A stretch of DNA of 64,000 nt from Daphnia carinata (taxonomy: Eukaryota > Arthropoda > Branchiopoda > Diplostraca > Daphniidae): contig NC_081336.1 in assembly GCF_022539665.2 (NCBI RefSeq), forward strand, positions 4,790,221 through 4,854,220, in the 5' to 3' direction. Positions within the stretch are counted from its first letter, which is position 1, and each line of letters opens with the position of its first letter. This document shows positions 25,193 through 36,256 of the stretch, piece after piece. The translations under genes were made by a program, and so were the position numbers. Below the pieces are notes generated by a model. It was not told where the DNA came from, did not search any database, and saw nothing but the letters and a program-made list of their open reading frames with translations.

Positions 25193-28100
25193 ATGTGGAT
25201 AATTCAAGCAGCTCTGCTAGTTCTGACCGTCTTCGTTGCAGGCAGTGGACATGAGTGAGTAATTTTTCACGCTTCCTTATCAATTACTTTCGTGTAATTG
25301 AGCGCTTGAGCATTTTGCCAATCTACTTTTATTTGGGCAAAATATTGTGTTTTTATGAACTAGTTTTAAGGTAACTCATTGAACAATACTCGAAATTGCT
25401 TGAGCTATTGTTCAAGGAGTTAACCCATTAGCTGACATTTGTCGTTCAATGGGTTGTTTGATCTCGGAAATTTCGCTTTTTCCCATTTTAAATGGGATTT
25501 CCTTTTGCAAGGAAAGAAGAATGGCTTTCCATTTTACTGTTTTTTCAAACTGACGGTCTGGTATGTATGATTGGTAACAGGAAAAGCTACTGTTGAGATG
25601 GTTGTAAAAGGACATAGTCCGTCAGTTTATCCCTAAGCTTTTGTTAGGCTTTTGTCTTACGTTGACTGCCTTCGTTGAAGAAGAACTTGCATAAAAATAC
25701 CTAGTTACATTCAAATACAAAATACCATGTATCATTCAGTATGATTAACTAAGGTAAATTAAGTCATTCTAGAAATTTTTTTTTATTTATTATGTATTAC
25801 GTGGATATTTTTATTTACGCTAGTATCAACGCAAAAATATGTACCCGTATGAATTGCGGCATGCCAACGATTTGCGTTAATACAAAAAAAAATGTAAGAA
25901 ACAAAACAAACAAACAAATGGGTAACGATAATAACCAATACCAGCATTTTTCACATGATGTTGCTACCATTTGATTAGTTTATTCACTTTTTATTTGGTT
26001 TTTGTAATATATTTGTATTCGAACAGGGTGCCTACGATATCTCTTCTTACCAGAAAAGGTAAACGTTGGCCTGACGTGTCTAAACACTCGCAGCGGTTCG
26101 GCTCTTCGAGCCCCTTTCAGCAGCCATCAATCATTCCAATCAGGGATCCAGATTTAGCAATGGATCTCTTTTCTGTAACGGGTATACATAAGAAAGGAGC
26201 ACGAAAAGACGTAGAACAAATGCTAGACCGAAATGAGCTGTTCAGAAGTGGTGGCCATCTGTCATCAGACAAAAAGAAAAAGAATCCAATTCGTCACCAC
26301 CGACGTAAGGCCGACCGCCATCATACTTTTCTCCAAGACCAGTCGGCATTTGAAACTGAAACAGAAGACTATCGGGGGGTTTCGACGGACAATATAGAAG
26401 GACCTGGTAGCACGTCTTCCCAGAGTTCAGTGGGCGGCTACGACGACACAAAATCTAGAAATGAAATAAAAGAAGAATTGGCCACAGTAACTTCAGCACC
26501 CATTTATCCCCACCGGTGCCAAGGCCCAGGGAAGAGCAAGGATCCTAACTGCACATCGGAGCGGAATAATTTTCCGTCTTCCATCTTAATGATCGAAGCT
26601 CATTATAATCAGACGGTACGGGACTTTTTACAGATCTGTACACCTGTGGAAAGGGTGGAAATCAGTGGCGTCGACGATATTCAGATGCTTCTCAACGCCC
26701 TTTTCGAGCAAATGACGGTTAAAGACAAGAACGCGAAAGCCTCCAGCATTGTTTTGCTCTTCAACCTAGAGCATTATGCCAATTGGACAAAAGAAGACGT
26801 TATCGAAGTTCTGCAAGCCTCTGTCACTGCGCTTCGTAACGGTTTCAGTGACACGATGATTTACAGCAAGTTCCATCAAGACGGATCCGATTTCAACGAC
26901 ACCCACCTCACTCTAACTTACGACGTCAAGTATTGGTTGTCGGAACTTTGTAATCAGAGGCTGACACCTTGTGCCGATTTCGCCTCAATCATCCTAGAAT
27001 CGGTCTTGCAAATAAATCAGATTGAACAAGAAGAAGCCGACAACAACATCTCGTCTGATGTGAAGCATTCCTTAGACGATGCGTCGTCCCAAGCTAATGC
27101 GTAAGTATTCATTTTCGCATGTGTATAGTTTATAAAATGATGGCTATTCAGTTCATTTTTACTATTTCGTTGTGGCTTTGGAAGATGGTGCCAACAACTT
27201 GGATTGGGTCCTGGTTCACGGATCGTCGATGTAAGAGCGTTGCTTCTGAAGCCTATGGGTGGCTATCACAGGTTCACTTTACTCTTTAATTGTTCCTCAA
27301 ATAAAATGTTTTAAACACGATTTGACCCTCAATCAATAATGAAGGGAAGAAACGAGCTTGGTCTTGGGAGACATTCTACCAAAAAATTCCAAATCATACG
27401 ACAAAAACAGAGCCCCAAAGTTTTTCGGCCAACCCACAATAGTAAGTTTTCTACGCTGTCGTTGAATGATGTTCAATATCTAACCAATACATTACAAGGT
27501 TTATTTTCACGTCACCGTCTTATCCATCGACACGATCAACGAAGAATCTATGGTCGGGCAAGCATTTCATGACATATTATTTAATTATGTCTAACATCAT
27601 GCTTTAGGCATTACTTAAGCAACAACTTGCATTTGACGGATTGTGTGTTTTGTTTTTCCTCTTCAACAGACATACGTGGCAGACATTTTCCTCGCACAGA
27701 GTTGGAGAGATCATCGTCTTCGGCTACCAGAGGATATGACAGAAGAATACCGGTAACAACAAATAGAAAATTGCAAAGCAATGGTTAACTTCGTGCAATA
27801 ATTGTAAAATCAAGATTTGTGCTCTTCGCGTTATGAAGTTCCGAATGGATAATGATTGCTATTCATAGTGAAATTTATCTGCATATGAAAGTGCATAAAA
27901 TTGTTCCTTTTTTGTTTTTTGTTAGTATCCTTGATGTCGGATGGCTCCAAAACATTTGGCGACCTGATTGCTTCTTCAAAAACGCCAAAAAAGTTACATT
28001 TCACGAGATGAGTGTACCAAACCACTACCTCTGGCTGTATCATGACAAGACTCTAATCTACATGGCCAAGTAATATAAATCTTTCTTAATTTTTAGACTT

Positions 28101-30123
28101 AGTTTATAAAGAATTCCGTCGATTCTGTAAAGACGGAACGAGCTGCGCAGTTTAATGACGATTTCTTGTAGCGGCTTTTTGAAATATCTTGAAAGTACTT
28201 ATTTATTTCCGTTTCCTACACTTCTGTTAGCAAAAATTAGACTAACGTTCACAACAAGCTGAAAATGTTGACAAAACCATTAGAATAAAGTACTTTTTGT
28301 CTAAGAGGTTGGCAACGCCCTGGCAGAGTCTACGAAAGTCTAAAATTTGCCGTTTATTCAAAATAGATTTTGAACAGAGATTCTTATTCGGGCTTAAGAT
28401 TTACATAACCTGTGGCTTTGATTCAAAATGATTCATGACAAGGTGTACGAAATTCAAATTCGTCACCGACCCCTCGTTTTTTATCGAATTTAACGCAATG
28501 TTGCCGTTACTTTAAGCATTTCTTGTTAATAACAACATGTTTTTTCCGGAAAGGTTGACGCTAGTCTTATCCTGCGCTATGAAATTTGAAAATTATCCGC
28601 ATGACACGCAAGTTTGTTCAATGCAGATCGAAAGCCGTGAGCTACTGTTTACCTTTTCTAGTTATAGCATCTGCTTTCTAAATAATACATCTACACCTTT
28701 TTCTGCAAGTGTCTCATACCACCCACGATCTAGTATTCAAATGGAACTTCACGGATCCTCTAGTTACCAATCCTGATATCGAACTGCCTCAACTAGATAT
28801 TGCAAAGAACACCACGGAAGACTGCACGCTCGAGTACTCCACCGGTAAATTCAAACGACAAACACAATAGTTTTTATCAACTCGTAGATATTTAATGTGC
28901 CGGTTCCGATTTACCGATATGCATTCGTAAAGTCCATCTGCTTTGTGATGTCGCCAGCTTAGAGGAATCATAAGTTTACAGTAGTATCTGCAGAATAGTG
29001 TTTGATTTGTCTTCCAAATAGGCAATTTCACTTGTCTGGCTATAGTATTCAACCTTCGCCGCCGTTTGGGATATCATCTGTTTCACACCTACATTCCATC
29101 AGGACTAATTGTCGTTATGTCTTGGATATCATTCTGGATCAAACCCGAGGCCATCCCGGCCAGAGCTACTTTAGGCGTTACTTCATTGCTGACTCTGTGT
29201 AAGTTTATAAATGACATTCTCTTACTAAGCCGGTTACGATTCAGAATGGAAACGCATTCATCTGAAGAGTGATCAGTTCATTTTAGAAGTGACTGATATG
29301 AAATATTTTCAACAGCCACACAGAGCACGCAGTCCCAAAGATCTCTTCCACCTGTTTCATACGTTAAAGCGATTGATGTTTGGATGTCTTCCTGCACTGT
29401 TTTTGTCTTCATGTCTCTAATGGAATTTGCCGTCGTTAACAGTTTCATGGGGCCAGGTAATGCGATCCTTTACATTTTCCTCTACTCAATCTTACATTTT
29501 AAGCTCCTGTCGCTATAGTGGCAACCAAGCCGATGAAGGGATACTCCGAAGAAGACTTGTCCATCCATCGAGTAAGTGGAATCAGCTGACTTAGCTTTTG
29601 TTCACGTTACCTAGCTACGCGTGACTCAAGCTACAGCGTTTCATTCCACCGTAAATCTTCCCTTATTCAATTATAGTTTTGCTTAGTTTTTCCGGTTCGT
29701 GCCGGACAGTGTGTAGTAATACCGCCGCCGCTATGACCGCTCACCTTGAACCGCCCTTTTTTGCTTGGCTCAAACGATGTCGCACGTGATCAGCTTGCTT
29801 TTGCGAAAAAATCGATAAATAAAAAAATTTGCTAATCGCAATACTGCATCAAAATTGCTAGTTAGCGTATAGTTCAATCGTTGTTTTATGACCTTTCTTT
29901 GGTACAGCCTTCAGGTTACAACGGAACTAACTCATCTCTTCGCTTGAGAGGGAAACCGTCAAGTCCGGCTCGAGGACCGCCGCCGCCACCGCCTGGGCCT
30001 CAGTACGTTACCTTTTGTAACGGCCGCGAAGTGGCGTTATTTATTGACCATTGGTCGCGTCTCTTTTTCCCAATTGCATTCATCATTCTCAACTTGGTCT
30101 ACTGGATAACGTTTTTGCACTGA
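25193..30123 (+). CDS. Cys-loop chloride channel, pHCl-like (copy 2) with large N-terminal ectodomain
   Basis: Thirteen exons give 801 residues: 25193-25254, 26027-27100, 27185-27271, 27345-27441, 27499-27552, 27670-27752, 27926-28069, 28554-28636, 28710-28844, 29022-29198, 29316-29456, 29519-29571, 29908-30123. Exon 1 is a signal peptide ([17 protein letters not shown]). A 1074-nt exon plus an 87-nt exon then add about 387 residues that copy 1 lacks: a basic/serine-rich stretch, then a cysteine-containing part with [29 protein letters not shown] and [16 protein letters not shown]. From [12 protein letters not shown] on, it aligns with copy 1: Cys loop [29 protein letters not shown] before M2, and M4 at [18 protein letters not shown]. 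The M3-M4 loop has a PPPPPPGP run. Ligand unknown. Confidence 0.88.
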
Positions 30124-30688
30124 ATATTTCTGTTGTTACCGTCTGCTGTTATGCGTGCAATTCAATTTACGTTGCAGACAGCAACCTAGTTCATCGTTGT
30201 GTTTCTTCTGCTGTGCAGCGTAGACTGCAAACCGAAAAAAAAAATCGAGAAAATCCTAACTTGTGAAATACACAGTGAAAACTTGTAATTATTAAGTGGA
30301 CCTTTAGTTCTTTTTCCACCAGATAACACCACCAAGGGGCTGGTGGACCCACATGATATGATAGAATTTAGACCCTGGAAGTCTGCACTTTTTGTGAAAA
30401 TTTGCAGATCGTAATAGTACCATCTTTAGAAAATGTGCGGAGATTTTCGGATTTGTCTTAGGCATTTGAAAGGTGATTTTCAAAGGCACCAACGTAAAAC
30501 CTTTCATTGCCCAACACGGACGTGAATCAGCTGGCGAAGCCATTTTAAAAGTCTTATCAAAGCTTGTGTTACGTGAAACGTTGCTTATCAGTTGGTTTCA
30601 TACCAAAGCAATATCACCCTAAGTGACAAACGGCAACAGCATAGCAGTCTATGGTTTTGTATTGGTTGCTCACAACTTCCATTCGAAC
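30124..30688. other. Gap before the IGFBP/thyroglobulin-repeat gene
   Basis: 3' flank of channel copy 2 and promoter of the next gene. A minus-strand frame at 30304-30543 (79 codons) has no recognisable domain and is not called. Confidence 0.45.
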
Positions 30689-32691
30689 ATGATAGAAGTT
30701 AAAGTATGGAGTACCACCCTTTTGATCGTGCTAATTGCTACCTGTTCTCTCATTGCTAGCAGTCATGCTGCAGTTCCTCCCCTTGGTGATGCAAATTGTA
30801 AGGAAGGGAGCTGCGATTCAGTCAATTGCGCAAGTGTTGACTGCAGTTTTGGTAAAGTGATGGCCGATCCAAGTAGCCCCTGTGGATGTTGCAAGCTGTG
30901 CATTTTTTACATTGGTAACGAATATTGGCTCACTGAATTGGTTTTAATAACCGTATTAGATACTGGCTTGCTTGTAAACTGTTGAGAAAGTACAAAAGAT
31001 TTTGTATTTTTTTTTCCTTTCTCGTCCCCACCCTCCTTATCATATGTACTATGCCATGTGTGTTTCCTAAGACTCTGCATTTTTCTGTTTACATTTAACG
31101 ATTTCGAACATTTACGTACGAACCTGGAACGGTATAAGTTATAATAACCTTAATTTGTTCTTATAGGAGAAAACGAAGCTTGCGGTGTCAATATGAATAA
31201 CCGAGAATGTGGACCAGGTCTAACCTGCGCAATCCAGACCCCAGGATCGGAGTATAAATGCGTAAAACGTGGGTTTTTTTTAAAGCAAAGGTCTCGGAAC
31301 TTAATACGTATTGCATGTGTCATAACGAAAGTGCATTATTTTGAATTCAGTGGAGACGTCTTGCTTCAAAGCCCAGATGGATTATGACGATCGAAAATCA
31401 AGCGGTTCCCTGGGCATGTATGAAACACGCCCCAGGTGTGACGACAACGGAGATTTCATTGCAAGAAAGTGTCAGCCAGGCAGCAGGTATAACAAAAATA
31501 TTATATTTTGCTACTGGATGTTTTCCGTTTCTCCTAAAAACTGCACTGTGATAATTTTCTAGCTGTTACTGCGTCGACGTGGAGAACAACCGAATTTTTG
31601 GTGAATCTCCGCCGAGTTACGCGACCAGTGACGTAGCAATGAACTGCGGTATGTTTCAAGAAATTTCATTTTCCAATAGCGGAAATCAAATTTAAAACAA
31701 AGAAAAATAATTCATTTAGAATGTTCGCGGGCATATCAGTCGGCAGCGCAGCAGGACTCGCTTCGTACCGTACAGTTCCCTCACTGCTTACCAAACGGAA
31801 ACTATGACCGGCTGCAGTGTGTAAATCAAGCCTGCTTTTGTATTGACTCTGCCAACCAGACTCTGACGTCCTCTATTCAACCCATTACAGCTATTACGGA
31901 GCTTCCTTGCTGTAACTATTTATACCGATACTTTATTTTAGATGATTTGTAATTTACTAAGCTCCAAAAAGATAAAACCGATCTGCACACACCAAACTAT
32001 TACCGGCCTTGCGAATTGGAAAGGATAAAGGCTAAAATGTTAACCAAAAGCTACAACCGTCAAAATATTATATTGATTGGAACAGAACAGCTAGATTGCT
32101 CACCTGATGGATTCTACCAGCCCGTTATTCAAACCAAGTCCACGTATGTTAGTTAGCTTACCATATATCTCATTCTTAAGAAGTAAAAGCTGTAGAAACT
32201 GCAGCGTTTTTCATGGATACATTTTTAAAGTGCACAATGTTTACGACGGCGTAGAACTGGTTCGAATTTTAATGAATAATCGAAATCCATTATGCCACTT
32301 ATCTTAACGAAGAACATTTTGTTTCAGATTGTACTGCGCAGATCCTTATGGAGAAAAGATTGAACATTTTGAAATCGAGAAAGAACCAGCGACTGCCAAC
32401 TCCATGAACTGCAGTCAGTATTAGTAACAGCAGTAATCAAAAGTGAGGAAAGTAAATTTCTTTAAATTTTGGCTTCTTTCAATAGAATGTGCAAGAACAC
32501 GGTATTGGCTAACCAACCAGAATGTAGCCAAACCGTATTGCTGTACCAATGGTAATTATCGACCAATCCAATGCCGCGGAGGGGTATGTTTCTGCGTCGA
32601 TCCTGATGGAAATCAGATTGGGATTGAAGTTCAAACGGACAAGTTAACAGAGTTAAAATGTTTTCAACAGGATCAGTATCCTAACTGTTAA
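30689..32691 (+). CDS. Secreted IGFBP-domain protein with thyroglobulin type-1 repeats
   Basis: Eight exons (30689-30914, 31167-31268, 31351-31486, 31563-31648, 31720-31911, 31972-32143, 32328-32413, 32486-32691) give 401 residues. The start ATG is followed by a strong signal peptide (LLIVLIATCSLIASSHA). An IGFBP-like N-domain follows, with CGCCKLC, then GENEACGV and ECGPGLTCAI. Four thyroglobulin type-1 units then appear, each carrying a core like CDDNGDFIARKC...CYCVD, CLPNGNYDRLQC...CFCID, CSPDGFYQPV...YCADP and CTNGNYRPIQC...CFCVDPDG. The canonical CWCV is replaced by CYCV, CFCI, LYCA and CFCV. Related proteins bind growth factors or inhibit cysteine proteases; the specific role is unknown. 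The acceptor at 31971 has a poor pyrimidine tract and is the weakest junction. Confidence 0.8.
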
Positions 32692-32765
32692 TATTTAAAA
32701 TTTTTAATACCGATCTAGAATAGAACTACATTAATTCTGCTAATTTTTCATGTGTGAATTCTAAC

Positions 32766-32771
32766 AATAAA
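32766..32771 (+). terminator. AATAAA polyadenylation signal
   Basis: Canonical hexamer 75 bp after the stop of the thyroglobulin-repeat gene. Confidence 0.5.
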
Positions 32772-33166
32772 TCGTGAAAAAACCTTGCCTTTCAATGCAA
32801 ATCTGTTGTAACCTTTCTATAGAAAAACGTAGTTCTGATAACAATAATTTAAGAAAGAATTTTGCTCTCTAAAACCCCTTTCTGTTCCATTGAAAATACT
32901 GAACCAATGCCACCGAAAACCAAAACAGGAATCACAAAACACCACTTAAGGCTATCGGGCAAATCTAACTAAGCGCAACTATAATGCCTATCTCTGAAAA
33001 GATCTGATTTAGTTAGAATGTGTGCACAGGTGAATTTAAACGCCAGATTTTAAAATCCAAAATAAAATACAATAAAAATATAAAAGGATGGGGATGTTTC
33101 GGCATTTAATCCTGTTTGCCACAACACATTTCTTTTTAAAAGACTAAGGAATCAGGACACAATACT
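32772..33166. other. Gap between convergent gene ends
   Basis: 3' flanks of the thyroglobulin-repeat gene (+) and PIG-S (-). AT-rich; nothing else seen. Confidence 0.5.
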
Positions 33167-35224
33167 TTAACGTTTCAGGAAATGCATGTAGACCGATCGC
33201 AACGACAGGAGAACTGGAATGCCTATCGGAAGAAATAGGGGAATATAAATTGCATACCTAGAAAGCAGACCAAAGGTTTCAATAAAAAAATTAGACCAAA
33301 TTTAAAACAAATTATACAAAAGAATCCATACTTCTGATCTTCGGGGAAGTATAACAAGGCCAAAAGCGAAGGATCAAAGAAAGCCTTTTCCGCACACATA
33401 TTAGCTACTTTAGCGTCTCGGTACGCCTGTTGGAAATCGCCGTTTTGAATTGCTCTTCTGGCGGCATCAACCATTTTGACGGAAGTGACAACCAAGTCTC
33501 TTATTTCTTCACTGACAACGATATTGCCGATTTGTTCTAATAACGGTGACAGAGACTACAACGTTTGAAAGAACTATAAATATTGAAAAATACAGGCATC
33601 ATTAGAAAATAAAGTAATCTGTTTTTACTTTGAGAGTAATGGTAGCTTGATTTAAAAATTGTATCGTACGGCGTCTTGTCAACAAATACAATTCCCAGTC
33701 GTGAACACCAGATTCATCGTAATCCAAGGACATGTAAGAATTCTCGATATTCTTTTTTGGAAAATAAATGAAAATTCGTCAAAGTTTAAAAAAGGTCGAC
33801 AACGTTAATATTGCAAAGGCACAATCACCTGCAGGGAGAAAATACCGAGTGCATTTCTTAGTTGACAAAGGGCAAGTCCTGCAAAAGAATTTTCTATTCC
33901 GTTGACAATTTGTAAACCTCCTCCGTTCCAGCGTGGACTAAGAACTGAGTTCGTTGTGACAGGCGATGAGCCTTTGAAGATGTACATGGGAGACTGTTCT
34001 TCATGAGGAACATAAAGTACCCAGTGGAAAGTGGGATCCGATGACAACTGGTTTCCTGGGTTGAGTGAAACAATTTGTTACAAAGTGAGTAGGGCATTTT
34101 ATAAATTAACGATACCTAATCGGGGCTCCAGTACATTGATGAGGGAGACAATTTTCTCTTCATTAAGGATGAAAGCATTGTTATCAGCACTGTAATCTGC
34201 TCCAATGTGTCCATTTCCAATGTAAACAACTTGGGATGATATTGAAAGGTCAGAAACATGGCGGAACTTCTTTGAAAATGCAGCAAAGTTTTCTAAGGAT
34301 CATTAATGGATTAACTGGTAATTTCTACAAGCATAGAAAATTATCTAAAAACCATTTTAAAACATGTATACCATCAAATATGGAAACTAGACTAGGATGT
34401 ACCATAGTTGGGTTGGACATTGCAAAAGTTAGAAGAACATTATATTGGTTAGAAATGGGAAGATTTGCCATTGAATTTTCATGATGATTGTAAGTTGACA
34501 AGATTGAAGCAAAAATGCTGCAAAGTGATTTTAAATCTGGTTTAAAAATTTTGATTTCTTGATGATACATCTTTGTTGTACAATATATCAAGATAAGTAT
34601 ACTTGTTTCTTTTGAAATGTACAGGAAATTGTGCCTTCCTACATAGATTTTTCCAGATGGTAAATAATGTGATGGTACTTGAACAATGGATAAACCATCT
34701 AGCAGATGGTTTCCTGATAGTTCTTCGAAGCTAATGTCAATGGCATCAATTGAATTTTGTGATAGCAGTATGTCGACCTCTTTTGGATTCAGATGATAAG
34801 GAACAATGCTGAAATTATAACTCGCTAAATGATTATGATCACTGTTAGCTTGTAGGTAACACCATTAATGCTCAATGATGTTCCAAATAACTCACAAAGC
34901 TCCTGGGATTCGGCCAATTCATTTTGTAGGTTTTCCACCAACACTGAAGCATCTTCCATGGTTTTGAATTCAATATGAAATGTTTGTTCATTTTCAGACA
35001 ACTTTGCCATGCTAGACAGTTCTTCCAAAGGTAGAGAAGCACGTTGTACTGTTGTTGTATTCCACCATACTGGTACACCAATTCCCAAAAGTATGACTAT
35101 GAAGGTCAATGCAGCTCCAATTGAATGAGAATGGGTATCTTAAAGAGTTTGTTAGTTATTCAAATGATTAACTTAAATCACAAATTTTACCTTGGGCAAC
35201 AGAGGACTTGCTGTGATCTTTCAT
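33167..35224 (-). CDS. PIGS: GPI transamidase component PIG-S
   Basis: Subunit of the ER-membrane GPI transamidase, which attaches GPI anchors to proteins. Eight exons on the minus strand (35191-35224, 34896-35138, 34372-34824, 34116-34292, 33829-34055, 33629-33751, 33332-33555, 33167-33257) give 523 residues, against 555 in human. An N-terminal membrane segment (LTFIVILLGIGVPVWW) leads into WNTTTVQRASLPLEEL. The luminal part contains FHWVLYVPHEEQSPMYI, SVLSPRWNGGGLQIVNG and LCQLRNALGI, matching the family's NAFHSPRWGG region. The C-terminus AIYIPLFLPIGIPVLLSL is the second membrane segment. Two junctions were chosen over nearby 36-38-nt alternatives because GTGAGT and GTATAC donors keep frame with normal intron lengths. 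Confidence 0.92.
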
Positions 35225-36256
35225 TTGTAGGGATGCCACAAACGAAGTGCAACCTAAAAACTATCACGCACTCTAATTTTAAATAAAACTATGAATTTGA
35301 ACGCTAGGAAAAACGGGTGCTACTGAACTATAGACTGCTTAAAGAGACAGAATAAAGTGTGGACGCGGACACCATAAACTGCGGACTGTTATCTGCGGAC
35401 TAGCTCACAATTTTTCACAAACTTTTCGCGGATTTCGATGTAAAATGCGGACCGTTTGGTAAGTGTACCATTTGAAAAGGTGGATCGGTCAGGGTAAACA
35501 GCAACTGGTATTTACGAACTTGCACTACGATACCCATTATCTATCCGGATCCCATAACAGTACCCTTCGTATCGGTATTAAAATTTTCAATATTAAAATA
35601 AAAAACTAAATTTGTAATTAATTCAATGTACTGTGTATTAAAGATAACAAAATAACGGGTAATTTCGCGTAAGCTTACGTTCTTTCACACAAATAAATTT
35701 TCAATTAAAACGTTACTTACGTTACGTTTCCAATTAAAGTTTTTACTTTCATTCTTGTATTTCAATGACACATCATTACTTGTTGATAATTTTCCTCTAA
35801 AAACGGGGCGCACAATAAAACAAGCTCATAAATGTGATGCTTTGTTTGCGTCTGGGGATATATCGGATATCATCCTTTAACTGTGCCTAAGAATATATGT
35901 GTATTATATTTTCTTTAGTTGTCCTAAACAGTTACGCGTCCCTTTCCTCTGGCGGTTGGACGTCTCGAGCAGATCATCACTAGATTGCTATTACGACTCA
36001 CTCCATCAGCAATCAGTGGATATTGCTTTCTTTTATTTTTCACTCGGGTGAGCTAAAATATGGCCAAGATGCCACATAATGCTTTAGTGGCAAAGACCTT
36101 CTTATACACACAGTTATTTTGTGCTTTTGTGAAAGAAGATGAAGGGAAAAAAAAAGGATCAAAGCTTTTGATTTTTCTCTCGGCGTTGTACGCTGCCGCC
36201 ATTGCTCCCTAGATGGTGTACAAAAAGGTTTGTTATGATTTACACTGGGGAGAGAA
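35225..36256. promoter_or_regulatory. Divergent upstream region between PIG-S and SMYD4
   Basis: About 1 kb between two genes pointing apart, expected to hold both promoters. Near the PIG-S side it has a cluster of GCGGAC motifs (35352-35455). No gene seen. Confidence 0.5.
35352..35455 (-). repeat. GTCCGC-motif cluster upstream of PIG-S
   Basis: Read on the minus strand, GTCCGCA(G/T) or GTCCGCG occurs at about 35363, 35379, 35394 and 35444. The distance to the PIG-S ATG is 130-230 bp, similar to the clusters upstream of MRPS28 and TPRKB. Confidence 0.5.

Noticed and set aside
30304-30543. 79-codon minus-strand frame between channel copy 2 and the thyroglobulin-repeat gene
   Set aside because: No recognisable domain, no supporting splice or promoter signals.
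34826-34863. 38-nt intron in PIG-S
   Set aside because: A GTGAGT donor 35 nt earlier (exon ending at 34896) keeps frame and gives a normal-length intron.
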